A stretch of 64,000 nt of DNA from assembly GCF_030551255.1 (NCBI RefSeq), contig NZ_CP130630.1, positions 2,647,501 through 2,711,500 on the forward strand, in the 5' to 3' direction. The position numbers and the translations under genes are program-made. Of this stretch, positions 26,601 to 34,899 are shown piece after piece. Under the pieces are notes generated by a model. That model was not told where the DNA came from. It worked only from the letters and a program-made list of their open reading frames with translations, and ran no database searches. Origin of the DNA: Streptomyces sp. NL15-2K. GTDB lineage: Bacteria; Actinomycetota; Actinomycetes; Streptomycetales; Streptomycetaceae. How positions within the stretch are numbered: the stretch's first letter is position 1; the number at the start of each line of letters is the position of its first letter.

Positions 26601-27488
26601 TCAGCTCTTGATGGCGCCCGTGAGCACGCCCTTGGTGAAGTACTTCTGCAGGAAGGGATAGACGAGCAGGATCGGCACGGTGGCGATCACCAGCACCGCC
26701 ATCTGCACGGTCTGCGGCGCGGTGATCGTGCCCTCGCCGGTGGTCGCGTCGGTGAGTCCGGAGCCGGCCACCACGTAGGTGCGCAGCACCTGTTGCAGGG
26801 GCCAGTGGTCGCTCTCCAGGTAGAGCGAGGCGTAGAACCAGGAGTTCCAGTAGGCGACCGCGTAGAAGAGGCCCACGACGGCGAGCGCGGCCTTGGACAG
26901 AGGCAGGACGACCGACCACAGCACCCGCCAGTCCCCCGCCCCGTCGAGCCGGGCGGCCTCGTACAGCTCCTCGGGGATGCCCTGGAAGAAGCCGCGCAGG
27001 ACGACGAGGTTGAAGACGTTCACCAGGACGGGCAGGACGAGCGAGGCGTAGTTGTCCAGCAGGTCCAGCTCCTTGACCAGCAGGAAGCTCGGGATCATGC
27101 CGGGCGGGAAGAGGAACGTGAACAGGATGAGGAGCAGCACCGGTTTGCCGCCGAAGACGCCGGGTCGGGAGAGGGCGTAGGCGAGGGTGACCGTGCAGGC
27201 GAGGCTGAGCAGGGTGCCGACGATGGTGACGCCGGCGCTGACGCCGAGGGCGTGGGTGACGATGCCGCCGTCGAGGATGTCGCGGTAGGCGTCGAGGCTC
27301 GGCTCGGTCGGCCACAGGACCCAGCCGCCGTTGGCGACGACCTCGTCGGTGGAGGCCAGCGAGGTCGAGACGATGACGAGGAACGGCACGCAGACCAGGA
27401 GGACGACGGTGGCGAGGGCGATGACCTTGCCGACCTGCGTCACCGGCTTCGGCTTCTCCATCCAACCCGGACGGACCTGGGTGCTCAC
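26601..27488 (-). CDS. carbohydrate ABC transporter permease (LplC type)
   Basis: 295 aa inner-membrane permease from a GTG at 27488 that overlaps the stop of the upstream permease gene (GTGA). Six hydrophobic helices. EAA loop with the conserved Gly: EELYEAARLDGAGDWRVLW (~185-203). Ends with FLQKYFTKGVLTGAIKS, typical of LplC-type subunits. No ATPase gene is present; Streptomyces sugar importers usually share the MsiK ATPase (established knowledge). Confidence 0.92.
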   Translation of the reverse strand: MSTQVRPGWMEKPKPVTQVGKVIALATVVLLVCVPFLVIVSTSLASTDEVVANGGWVLWPTEPSLDAYRDILDGGIVTHALGVSAGVTIVGTLLSLACTVTLAYALSRPGVFGGKPVLLLILFTFLFPPGMIPSFLLVKELDLLDNYASLVLPVLVNVFNLVVLRGFFQGIPEELYEAARLDGAGDWRVLWSVVLPLSKAALAVVGLFYAVAYWNSWFYASLYLESDHWPLQQVLRTYVVAGSGLTDATTGEGTITAPQTVQMAVLVIATVPILLVYPFLQKYFTKGVLTGAIKS

Positions 27489-28468
27489 TTGTAGACCCCC
27501 TGTTCGCCGAGGCGGTGGGCGACCTTGTTGGCCGCGTAGACGAGGAGGGCGCCGATGACGCCCTTGAACAGGCCCGCGGCGGCGGCGAATCCGTAGTCGC
27601 CGCCGACGATGCCCTGGTAGTAGACGAAGGTGTCGATGATCTCGGCCGCCTCGGGGCCGACCGCGTCGCGCTGGAGCAGCATCTGCTCGAAGCCGACGGA
27701 GAGGATGTCGCCGAGCCGCATGATGAGCAGCAGGATGATCACGGGGCGGATGGCGGGCAGGGTGACGTGCCAGAAGCGCCGCCAGGGGCCCGCGCCGTCG
27801 ATCGCGGCGGCCTCGTACTGCTGCTCGTCGACCTGGGCCAGCGCGGCGAGGAAGATGATCGTGCCCCAGCCGGCGTCCTTCCAGATGACCTGGGCGACGG
27901 TGAGCGGCTTGAAGGCGTCCGGGTTGCCGATGATGTCGACGGCGTGCAGCCCCATGCCGTCCAGCGAGGAGTTGAGCAGACCGGTGTCGCCGAGCACCTG
28001 CTGGAACAGGGCGACGACGATCACCCACGAGATGAAGTGCGGCAGATACGCCACCGACTGCACGAACCGGCGCACCGAGCTCCAGGTGAGGCTGTGCAGC
28101 AGCAGGGCGAGGGCGAGCGGCACCGGGAAGTAGAAGACGAGCTGGAGGAGGGCGATCCAGACGGTGTTGAGCACGGAGTCCCAGAAGGCGCCGTCCTCGA
28201 ACATCCGCTGGAAGTTGCCCATGCCGACCCAGGGGCTGCCCCACAGGCCGTCGAAGGGCACGTACTCCTTGAAGGCGATGACGTTGCCGACCAGGGCGCC
28301 GTAGTGGAAGAGCAGGAAGTAGGCGAGGCCGGGCAGCATGAGCAGGAACAGCGTGCGGCTTCGACCTCGGCTTTGGAAGCGTTTTCGGCGTAACCGAGGG
28401 TCACTCGTCCGTGGACGAGCGGTGTCGACCTCCTCTGCACCTGCGTGTTCCCGTAGTACAGCGGCCAC
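27485..28468 (-). CDS. carbohydrate ABC transporter permease (LplB type)
   Basis: 327 aa from a GTG at 28468 with GAGGGGG upstream. A basic N-terminal tail of ~38 residues is followed by six hydrophobic helices and the EAA-type loop DEQQYEAAAIDGAGPWRRFW. The sequence LLLIMRLGDILSVGFEQMLL is typical of LplB-like subunits. First gene of the operon permease-permease-binding protein-LacI-DUF2264. An operator-like sequence lies inside its first 32 codons. Confidence 0.92.
   Translation of the reverse strand: MAAVLREHAGAEEVDTARPRTSDPRLRRKRFQSRGRSRTLFLLMLPGLAYFLLFHYGALVGNVIAFKEYVPFDGLWGSPWVGMGNFQRMFEDGAFWDSVLNTVWIALLQLVFYFPVPLALALLLHSLTWSSVRRFVQSVAYLPHFISWVIVVALFQQVLGDTGLLNSSLDGMGLHAVDIIGNPDAFKPLTVAQVIWKDAGWGTIIFLAALAQVDEQQYEAAAIDGAGPWRRFWHVTLPAIRPVIILLLIMRLGDILSVGFEQMLLQRDAVGPEAAEIIDTFVYYQGIVGGDYGFAAAAGLFKGVIGALLVYAANKVAHRLGEQGVYK
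28374..28387 (-). promoter_or_regulatory. LacI-type operator-like site inside permease gene
   Basis: TGGAAGCGTTTTCG fits 12 of 14 positions of the LacI/GalR-family consensus TGWAANCGNTNWCA. It lies in codons ~28-32 of the first permease gene, 133 bp from the upstream site. Confidence 0.5.
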
Positions 28469-28506
28469 GGGGCCCCCTCACATCTCGGAGTCGGAGTGAG
28501 GGAAAA

Positions 28507-28520
28507 TTAAAACGCTTTCA
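28507..28520 (-). promoter_or_regulatory. LacI-type operator-like site upstream of the ABC operon
   Basis: Read on the minus strand it is TGAAAGCGTTTTAA, 13 of 14 positions of TGWAANCGNTNWCA. It is 39 bases upstream of the GTG start at 28468, so it probably overlaps the promoter. The LacI regulator of the same operon is the likely ligand. Confidence 0.65.
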
Positions 28521-28565
28521 TTCGGCGGTCAACAGCCCTGACACAGCTGACTGTTGACCGCCGAA
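28521..28565 (-). terminator. 15-bp perfect inverted repeat, probable terminator
   Basis: TTCGGCGGTCAACAG and its exact complement are separated by 15 nt. It lies 22 nt after the stop of the minus-strand LAXTG gene and abuts the operator-like site of the next operon, so it separates the two transcripts. The large loop leaves room for an operator role instead. Confidence 0.6.
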
Positions 28566-28587
28566 CCGGAAGGGGCGCTTCAGTGGG

Positions 28588-29307
28588 TCAGCTCCTGCGG
28601 CGCCGCGCCAGCGCCGGCGCTCCCCCGCCCGCGACGACCAGCACGATCGCGCCGCCCGCGAGGTACGGCGTGGTCGAGCTGCCACCGGTATCGGCCAACC
28701 CTGTCTCGTCCGGGGCGCCTTGGGGCTTCACATCGCCCGCCGGATCTTCACTCGGGGCGCCCGGCTCCCCCGCCGGCGCCGCCGGTGCCTCGCAGGTGAC
28801 CTCGGCCAGGGTCAGCGTGCCCTCCACTTCGGCGACGTTGAGCTTCAACGGGTTGATGGAGACCTCGAGTTCGAGGGCGGTCGCGGCGGCCGTGCGCGAG
28901 GCGGTCTCCTTCTTGGACAGGTCGAGGCGGACCTCGCCGACACCGGGCACCTTCACGTCGGTCGTGCCGCCGGCCGTCAAGGTGACCTCCTCGCCGAGGA
29001 CGGTCACCGGCCCCAGCAGGTCGGCGGAGGCGACCGGGGCCCTGCCGGCCTGGCAGGTCGCCTTGGACGTGACCTGGTCGAGCTCGATGAGCGAGAGCAG
29101 CGGCAGGCCGGGGACGTGCAGCTTGGCGCGGGCGAGGCTGGTGGAGGCCTCGGCGCCGGTCGCGGAGACCGTCGCGTTCGCGTCCGCCACGTTCGCGCGC
29201 AGCACCTGGAAAGGCCTTCCGCCGTCGACCCCGTACGACACTTGCGCGAAAAGGTCACGCATTCGATCCACGCACTCACAAGTGACGCCGCTGCTGGTGC
29301 CGGACAC
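28588..29307 (-). pseudogene. 5'-truncated LAXTG-anchored surface protein
   Basis: The remaining 239 codons encode the C-terminal part of a secreted Streptomyces protein: repeated beta-type segments (VPGLPLLSLIELDQV, TLTAGGTTDVKVPGVGEV, TALELEVSINPLKLNVAEV), a Pro/Glu linker, then a sortase signal LADTG followed by a hydrophobic helix and ARRRRS. Such a protein must be exported, but the frame opens with VTCECVDRMRDLF and has no signal peptide; a stop lies 6 nt before the first GTG. The lost 5' end faces the Tn7-like element at 29428, so the truncation probably goes with that insertion or a later deletion. From memory it matches the SCO1860 family. Confidence 0.75.
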
Positions 29308-29427
29308 AGGTCATGACGCCGACGGATGACACATCACTACGGATTCCAAATGAAATGCGTGAGCCCTAGGCCCCACTCGCATCCGTATCCCTCGCCAGCA
29401 CTTCCGCTGTCCCGTATCGGTGAAGCC

Positions 29428-29546
29428 TGCTGTTCTCAGACGAGTTGGCAGTTCAGCGTGGCTGGTCTCGGTGGTGCATGTGAGCCGGTGCCCGGTTTTC
29501 CGACTTCAGGGTGGTTTGGGTCTCATCTGATCTGGTCTGTGTCATC
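29428..29546 (+). repeat. left-end transposase-binding repeats of the Tn7-like element
   Basis: Site L1 CTCAGACGAGTTGGCAG (29435-29451) matches 13 of 17 bases of an inverted site at 34268-34284. A second site spans 29526-29546, with TCTGA-CTGG...TGTCATC spacing; it matches 16 of 21 bases of an inverted site at 34428-34448. A weaker copy (TTCAGGGTGGTTTGGG) starts near 29503. Confidence 0.65.
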
Positions 29547-29566
29547 GAACCCTGGATGGTCGTCCC

Positions 29567-30361
29567 ATGAGGGTTCGTGTGGGGACGGCGGTGCCTGAAG
29601 GGCCGCAGGGGGTTGAGCACGTTTCCGTGTACGCGGATGCGTCGAGGTACGAGATCGGCTGGGTTGAAGCGGACGGCGGGACGAGACGTCGGCCGTTGAC
29701 CGAGGCCGGGGATGTCGCTTTCGAGGACGCGCTGCCGGTGCGGGACTTCCCGTCGTACCGCGGCCAGCGCCATTTTCCGGGGCTGTACTGGGCGGTGACG
29801 ACCGGTCGGCATGTGGGGTTCGAATCGTGGCTGGAGCGGGATCACGCGATGCTGCTCGACTTCGATCCGCTGGTGACGGGGTTCTCCTCGCAGCCGTTCT
29901 GGCTGAGCTGGCGGGACGAGGGATCAGGCCGCAGCCGGTCACACGCTCCGGACTACTTCGCGCGGGCTGCGGACGGAAGTGGCCTGGTGGTGGACTGCCG
30001 TCCGGCGGACCGGATCGACCAGAGGGCCGCCGAGTCGTTCAAGCGGGCGCGGGAAGCGTGTGACGCGGTGGGCTGGGCCTACCGTGTCGCCAGTGAGATC
30101 GATCCCGTCCGAGTGGCGAATCTGCGCTGGCTGGCGGGCTATCGCCATCCGCGCTTCGCCGTGTCGGAGGGGATGACGGCGGCGGTCTGCGCGGCCTTCG
30201 CGACTCCCGCACCGTTGCTCGGGCAGGCTGCAACGCTGGGTGATCCGATCGGCGTGCTCCCGGTGGTCTTCCACCTGCTCTGGCGCGGGCTGCTGCGGGC
30301 CGACCTGGGCCGTCGCCTGAGTGATCGCACCGTGGTGATGACCGGGGAGGCGGGCCGGTGA
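29567..30361 (+). CDS. tnsA: TnsA-like transposase endonuclease subunit
   Basis: 264 aa. TnsA cuts the 5' strands at the transposon ends while TnsB cuts and joins the 3' ends. The nuclease core is visible: Glu in GFESWLERDHAML (~86), Asp in HAPDYFARA (~129), then GLVVDCRPADR (~140-150). In classical PD-(D/E)XK enzymes the last strand ends in E/Q-x-K; here it reads D-C-R, so Arg occupies the Lys place. I believe this is common in the actinobacterial branch. The C-terminal ~100 residues are helical and may contact TnsC. It overlaps tnsB by 4 nt. Confidence 0.85.
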   Translation: MRVRVGTAVPEGPQGVEHVSVYADASRYEIGWVEADGGTRRRPLTEAGDVAFEDALPVRDFPSYRGQRHFPGLYWAVTTGRHVGFESWLERDHAMLLDFDPLVTGFSSQPFWLSWRDEGSGRSRSHAPDYFARAADGSGLVVDCRPADRIDQRAAESFKRAREACDAVGWAYRVASEIDPVRVANLRWLAGYRHPRFAVSEGMTAAVCAAFATPAPLLGQAATLGDPIGVLPVVFHLLWRGLLRADLGRRLSDRTVVMTGEAGR

Positions 30362-32403
30362 CTGCCTCGGGGCCTCGTGGAGTGCTGCGGGTCGGTGACC
30401 GGGTCCGGTTCGACGGACAGGTCCACCTCGTGGCGGGTCTGGCCGGCACCACGGTGCGGCTGCAGGGCGAGTCCGGCGGAGCATCGTTGGTGCTGTTCTC
30501 CCATCTGCTGGCGGCGGACGGCTTCGAGATGCTCGACTCCCTGCCCGAAGCGCCGGGGTTGCCGTCGTTCGGACTGCTGGACACCGTTCCCGAGCCCGCC
30601 CTGCGGCGGGCCCGGTTGCTTGAGCGGCACATGGTCGAGATGGAGACCGGACTGCTGCCCGGCGCGGAGCCGACCGCCAGGCCCCGGCCCGAGTACGACC
30701 CGAAGTGGCGCACGGTGAACGAACGGATCGCGGCGAAGGCGGAGGAACTGGCCGCTCTCGGGACGCCGATGACCGCCCGGACCCTGTTCCGGTTGCGGGG
30801 CTGCTGGCGCGAGCAGGGACTTTGGGGGCTGGTCGACCACCGTGCCACCCGCGTCTCCAAGCCGACCGGGCACGCGGACGAACGGCTGGTCACCGCCATC
30901 ACGGAGGCACTGGCCGGGCAGGAGAAGCTGTCCACGGGAACCCGGAGCCGGGTGCTCCGCGAGGCTGAGCGGATCCTCGTCGAGCGTCACGGTGAGGGAG
31001 CCGTCGAGCTGCCTTCACGGTCCACCCTCTACCGGCTGGTGCGGTCCCTGTCGGAGGGGATGCACTCCTTCGGCACTGCCACGGCCCGCCGGTCACGAGC
31101 CCGCCGCCCGCAAGGGGTGTTCACCCCGTCGAAGGCCGCCCGGCCCGGCGAGGTCGTGCAGATCGACACCACCCCGCTGGACGTGCTGGCGATCCTGGAC
31201 GACGGCGTGACGGGCCGGGTCGAGCTGACCATCGCGGTCGACGTCGCAACACGGACGATCTGCGCGGCCGTCCTGCGGCCTGCGGGCACCAAGGCCGTGG
31301 ATGCGGCTCTACTACTGGCCCGCATCCTGGTCCCCGAGCCGATGCGGCCGGGCTGGCACGACGCTCTTCGGATGTCCGTCTCGCTCATCCCGCACGCGCG
31401 GCTGATGAGCGTGGATGCCCGCCTGGAACACGCCGCCGCGAAACCGGTGATCGTCCCGGACACCATCGTGGTCGACCACGGCAAGGTGTTCATCTCGGAG
31501 ACGTTCGTGACGGCCTGCCAGACCCTGGGCGTCTCCGTCCAGCCGGCCCGGCCCGCCACCCCGACCGACAAAGGCGTGGTGGAACGCACCTTTTCCTCGA
31601 TCAACACGCTGTTCTGCCAGCACGTCGCCGGCTACGTCGGCTCCAACCCCACCCGGCGTGGTGAGGACGTCCAGGCTGTTTGGACCCTGCGAGAACTCGC
31701 CGACCTCTTCGACGAATGGGTCGTTGCCCGATGGCAGACGAGGCCCCACGACAGCCTCCGCAGCCCGTTCCTGCCGGGCCAGGCTCTGTCCCCGAACGAC
31801 GTCTACGCGATGCTTGTGGCCCGCAGCGGACACCTGCCGGTCTGCCTGACCGGCGACGACTACATCGAACTCCTGCCCGCGGAGTGGCGGAAGATCAACG
31901 ACTACGGCGTCGTCATGGACTACCGCACCTACGACTGCCGCGACCTGGCGCCCTACCGGCGCCAGCCTTCTGGCGTCGACCTCAAGGGCGGCCTCTGGGA
32001 AGTCCACTACGACCCCTACGATCTGTCCCACATCTGGATCCGCGATCACCGGGCAGGCGGCTGGATCACCGTCCCCTGGACCCGGCTGGACTCCGTCTCC
32101 GCCCCCTTCGCCGACTTCACCTGGCGACACGCCCGTTCTGTCCTGGCCGCCCAGGGCGCCGACGACACCGACGAAGGCGCGATCGCCGCAGTTGTGGAAG
32201 ACCTGCTCACCCGGGCTCAGAACGGCCCGGACCGCAAAGTTGCCGCCCGCACCCACGCGGCAGCCAGCCACCCCGTTCACCCTGGCCTTCGGCCTGCCCT
32301 CCCCGAAGAACCGCAGGAAGGCCCGGAGGACGAGGACCAACCAGTCGGCAAGGTCATTCCCTTCGGGGTCTTCGACGCCTTCACCGACGGGAGCCGTCCA
32401 TGA
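30358..32403 (+). CDS. tnsB: TnsB/TniA-type DDE transposase
   Basis: 681 aa from a GTG at 30358. The N-terminal ~250 residues hold helix-turn-helix domains for end binding (TLFRLRGCWREQGLWGLV, RSTLYRLVRSL). The RNaseH-fold catalytic core shows VQIDTTPLDV (Asp ~269), VVDHGKVFISETF (Asp ~373) and KGVVERTFSSI (Glu ~409), the D-D-35-E spacing of the family. A beta-barrel (Mu transposase C-terminal) follows, with DYRTYDCRDL and GGLWEVHYDPYD. The tail ends with TnsC-contact-like acidic residues. Its stop overlaps tnsC (ATGA). Confidence 0.92.
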   Translation: MTASGPRGVLRVGDRVRFDGQVHLVAGLAGTTVRLQGESGGASLVLFSHLLAADGFEMLDSLPEAPGLPSFGLLDTVPEPALRRARLLERHMVEMETGLLPGAEPTARPRPEYDPKWRTVNERIAAKAEELAALGTPMTARTLFRLRGCWREQGLWGLVDHRATRVSKPTGHADERLVTAITEALAGQEKLSTGTRSRVLREAERILVERHGEGAVELPSRSTLYRLVRSLSEGMHSFGTATARRSRARRPQGVFTPSKAARPGEVVQIDTTPLDVLAILDDGVTGRVELTIAVDVATRTICAAVLRPAGTKAVDAALLLARILVPEPMRPGWHDALRMSVSLIPHARLMSVDARLEHAAAKPVIVPDTIVVDHGKVFISETFVTACQTLGVSVQPARPATPTDKGVVERTFSSINTLFCQHVAGYVGSNPTRRGEDVQAVWTLRELADLFDEWVVARWQTRPHDSLRSPFLPGQALSPNDVYAMLVARSGHLPVCLTGDDYIELLPAEWRKINDYGVVMDYRTYDCRDLAPYRRQPSGVDLKGGLWEVHYDPYDLSHIWIRDHRAGGWITVPWTRLDSVSAPFADFTWRHARSVLAAQGADDTDEGAIAAVVEDLLTRAQNGPDRKVAARTHAAASHPVHPGLRPALPEEPQEGPEDEDQPVGKVIPFGVFDAFTDGSRP

Positions 32404-33455
32404 ACCCGCCCCCGGACGCCGGGCAGGAACCAGAGGACGTCCACCCGCTGAGCACGAAGGAGGGCTGGGCATGCTTCGTCGCCGAAGAGACCATGCCTCC
32501 CGAGGTGCTCTCACCCGCCGCAATTCAGCGTCTGAGTCCGGACCAGCGGACTGCCCGTGAGCGTGAACGCGAGGACTATCACGCGCAGTTGGTCATCGTC
32601 CGCACTCCCACGATCCAGCACGTCACCACCACCGGCCGCAAGCGGATCCTCCTCAACCGTCGCCAGCAGTCGGCCCGCCGCGGACTGATCGTCAGCGGGC
32701 CCGCGGGCACGGGAAAGACCACCGCGATCACGCAGCTCGGCAAGAACTACGAACTCCTCGGCCGCCGCCGCGGCGAAGTCGGGCACCAGGCCCTGCCCGT
32801 CGTCTATGTCACCGTCCCGCCCGCAGCGACACCCAAGATGCTCGCGGTCGAACTCGCCCGCTTCATCGGCCTGCCGCTGCCCAGCCGTTTCAGCCAGGTC
32901 GACATCACCAACCGCGTCTGCGACCTGCTCTGCAGCAGGAGCTGCCGCCTGGTGCTGATCGACGAGCTCCATAACCTCGACATCCGCACCAAGACCGGCG
33001 CCGAAGCCTCCGATCAGATCAAGTATCTGTCCGAGCGCATCCCGGCGACGTTCGTCTTGGCCGGAGTCGATGTTGAGGACACTGGGCTGTTCACGGGCCG
33101 CCGCGGCGGGCAGATCGCCAGCCGCTACACCGAGATCACCACTCGCCCCTTCCCCCACAAGACGGCCAAGGACAAAGAAGCCTGGCAGTCCTTGGTGACC
33201 ACGCTGGAGGAGGCCCTACGGCTTTATGCCCACCGCCCGCAGACCCTCCTCAAGCTGAGCGCCTACCTGCACGACCGCACCGGGGGCATGATCGGCAGCC
33301 TGTCCCACCTCGTCCGCGAAGCCGCACTGGACGCCATCATCAGCGGCACAGAGAAGATCACACGCACCGGACTCGATGAAGTCGAACTCGACCGGGCCGT
33401 TGCACAGCAGACCAGACGCCGTCCCTCGACTCCCGCGACGAGGAAGGCCAGTTGA
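32400..33455 (+). CDS. tnsC: TnsC/TniB-type AAA+ ATPase
   Basis: 351 aa from the ATG at 32400. It regulates target choice and activates TnsB. Walker A GPAGTGKTT at residues ~100-108, sensor-like VYVTVPPAATPKML, Walker B LVLIDELHNLD (~184-194), and the C-terminal helical part TGGMIGSLSHLVREAALDAI. It overlaps tniQ as TTGA. Confidence 0.92.
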   Translation: MNPPPDAGQEPEDVHPLSTKEGWACFVAEETMPPEVLSPAAIQRLSPDQRTAREREREDYHAQLVIVRTPTIQHVTTTGRKRILLNRRQQSARRGLIVSGPAGTGKTTAITQLGKNYELLGRRRGEVGHQALPVVYVTVPPAATPKMLAVELARFIGLPLPSRFSQVDITNRVCDLLCSRSCRLVLIDELHNLDIRTKTGAEASDQIKYLSERIPATFVLAGVDVEDTGLFTGRRGGQIASRYTEITTRPFPHKTAKDKEAWQSLVTTLEEALRLYAHRPQTLLKLSAYLHDRTGGMIGSLSHLVREAALDAIISGTEKITRTGLDEVELDRAVAQQTRRRPSTPATRKAS

Positions 33456-34315
33456 GTACACACCCGCGCATACTGCCTGTCCCCCTCTCGCCAGTGCACC
33501 GCGAGACGGTCGGCTCCTATCTGAACCGGCTCGCGGACGCCAACCGCCTGCCGGTCCGCTATCTGGCCGGTCTTCTCGGTCACAACCGTCATCACCGCCG
33601 TGACGACAACCGCACGGACCACTGGACCCCACGGGCCCTGCTCGGACTATCCGCCCTGACCGGCCGGGCACCCGCCGAACTCGTGCATGCGATGCCAGCT
33701 CTCGCCGAACTCAGCGAGGGCCAACGAATCGGTCCACGCCCGAGCACCGGCCACGGCGATGCCCTTCACCGTCCGGCATGCCGCCCCTGCATGGCCCGGC
33801 GCGGAATCGACGGCCTCGTCGTCCGCGAGACCCTGCCCCACGAAGCAGTCTGCCCACGACATCACCGCTGGCTCCTGGGCGACGAGCAGCATCTCCTCCG
33901 CGTTCTGCCCGACGTTCGCAGAGCCAACCAGCGCCACCGGCGACTCACGAGCCGCCGCAGGGGCTCCGCCCCCGAGCAGAGCTACCGCACCGCACGTGAC
34001 AGCTTGCTGAAGTGGTTCCACACCGCCGCCGAGACACAGCTCCAACAGCGGTGGACGGACCGGATTCATCTCCTCGGCGAAGACATCTACGGAGACCCAC
34101 TCCGCCCGTCTCCGAACCGCATCGAGATCGCGACCTACCCCGAAACGGTCATCCTCACCAGCCTGCTCTCATCACCGCACTGGCGCGATCACCAGGAATC
34201 GGCCCCGGAGATCGCACGCCGGTTCCAGCTCAAGGCAGGGAGCCGCGAGCTGGCAGCCCTCCAGAAACTGGCAACTTCCCTGAGACCGAGGCTCTCCCTG
34301 TCTCAATCAGACTGA
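33452..34315 (+). CDS. tniQ: TniQ/TnsD family target-site protein
   Basis: 287 aa beginning at a TTG that overlaps the tnsC stop. The N-terminal TniQ block VPLSPVHRETVGSYLNRLADAN is followed by a zinc-binding set CRPC (~109-112) and CPRHH (~133-137). It is short, with only the TniQ domain plus ~130 residues, so it lacks the long DNA-reading tail of Tn7 TnsD. Target specificity cannot be read from it. One right-end transposase-binding repeat overlaps its last codons. Confidence 0.85.
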   Translation: MSTHPRILPVPLSPVHRETVGSYLNRLADANRLPVRYLAGLLGHNRHHRRDDNRTDHWTPRALLGLSALTGRAPAELVHAMPALAELSEGQRIGPRPSTGHGDALHRPACRPCMARRGIDGLVVRETLPHEAVCPRHHRWLLGDEQHLLRVLPDVRRANQRHRRLTSRRRGSAPEQSYRTARDSLLKWFHTAAETQLQQRWTDRIHLLGEDIYGDPLRPSPNRIEIATYPETVILTSLLSSPHWRDHQESAPEIARRFQLKAGSRELAALQKLATSLRPRLSLSQSD

Positions 34316-34483
34316 CAACCCGCAGGTCAGCGGTCCTACCGCTTCCACCCTCGTTGACCCACGAAGTCCTGGTCGAACCCGCCGCACAGCCCCTGACACA
34401 TCAAGGTGCGGCACCGTCTCACTCCAAGATGACAACTCCCAGCTCAGAGCCAGGCAGTCCACCAACCTCATTGAGAACGGACA
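34268..34483 (-). repeat. right-end transposase-binding repeats of the Tn7-like element
   Basis: Read on the minus strand: CTCAGGGAAGTTGCCAG (34284-34268), a CTGACCTG...GTTGTCA site (34331-34311), a CTGAGCTGG...TTGTCATC site (34448-34428), and the terminal GTTCTCAATGAGGTTGG (34479-34463). They share the form C(T)NAG/CTGA...GTTG(G/T)CA with the left end, in inverted orientation. Confidence 0.65.
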
Positions 34484-34899
34484 TCCGCCCCCGCCGTCTC
34501 CGCCTCAGCGCAGCCGTGGTCGGTGCCACGGCCACAGCCATGAGTATGAGCACCGCGCCGGCGACCCCGGCAAGTGGCAACCAGGTGGGCCAGGCAGGCA
34601 GCGTGCCCAGAAAACGTGGATGCCGCAACAGCCGACCAGATGAGTCGGGGTGCTGCCGTGGCCGCAGTACGACCACGGCGGTGGTTCGGGTGTCGCAGGC
34701 GTCATGCCCCAAGGACGTAACGGCGCCGTCGGGCAGTTGGCACCCCGGCTGCGGCCGGCACGGGCACTTCAGCCCTTCGTGCGGTAGTGAAGAAGCTACT
34801 GAAGTGAATAGTGAGCCACTGAGGTCTTCTCAGCAATGATCACTTCCGATCCCGCCTGCGGAGGAGGCTCGGGCAAGGGCGGCGGTCTACGCTCGCGCC
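34484..34899. other. right flank of the transposon, no intact gene
   Basis: About 415 nt with no convincing complete gene. A minus-strand open frame (34800 down to 34484) has a Cys-containing stretch, a hydrophobic segment LAGVAGAVLILMAVAVAP, and then LRRRRRGR, where it meets the transposon end. This looks like the C-terminal membrane anchor of a gene that the element interrupts, but I see no start codon for it. Bases 34783-34830 are AT-rich for this genome and contain repeated AGTGAA/ACTGA words that could be promoter or operator sequence. Confidence 0.4.

Larger units (their letters stand above)
29428..34483 (+). mobile_element. Tn7-like transposon with TnsA-TnsB-TnsC-TniQ and no cargo
   Basis: Four overlapping genes encode a heteromeric transposase. 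Both ends carry inversely oriented copies of a TnsB-type binding repeat. The outermost match is GTTCTCA followed by GAG(G)TTGG at 29432 on the left and, inverted, at 34463-34479 on the right. Only ~170 nt follow tniQ, so there is no cargo. Exact termini were set at TG/CA near these matches. I could not identify a 5-bp target duplication (flanks AAGCC and TCCGC), consistent with later rearrangement of the flanks. Confidence 0.75.

Noticed and set aside
26581..26620. Short direct repeat GTCAGCT-TTGA around the permease stop codon
   Set aside because: Only about 11 nt and two copies; too short to interpret.
29428..34483. CRISPR-associated transposon
   Set aside because: No cas gene, repeat array or guide-like repeat is present between or beside the tns genes.
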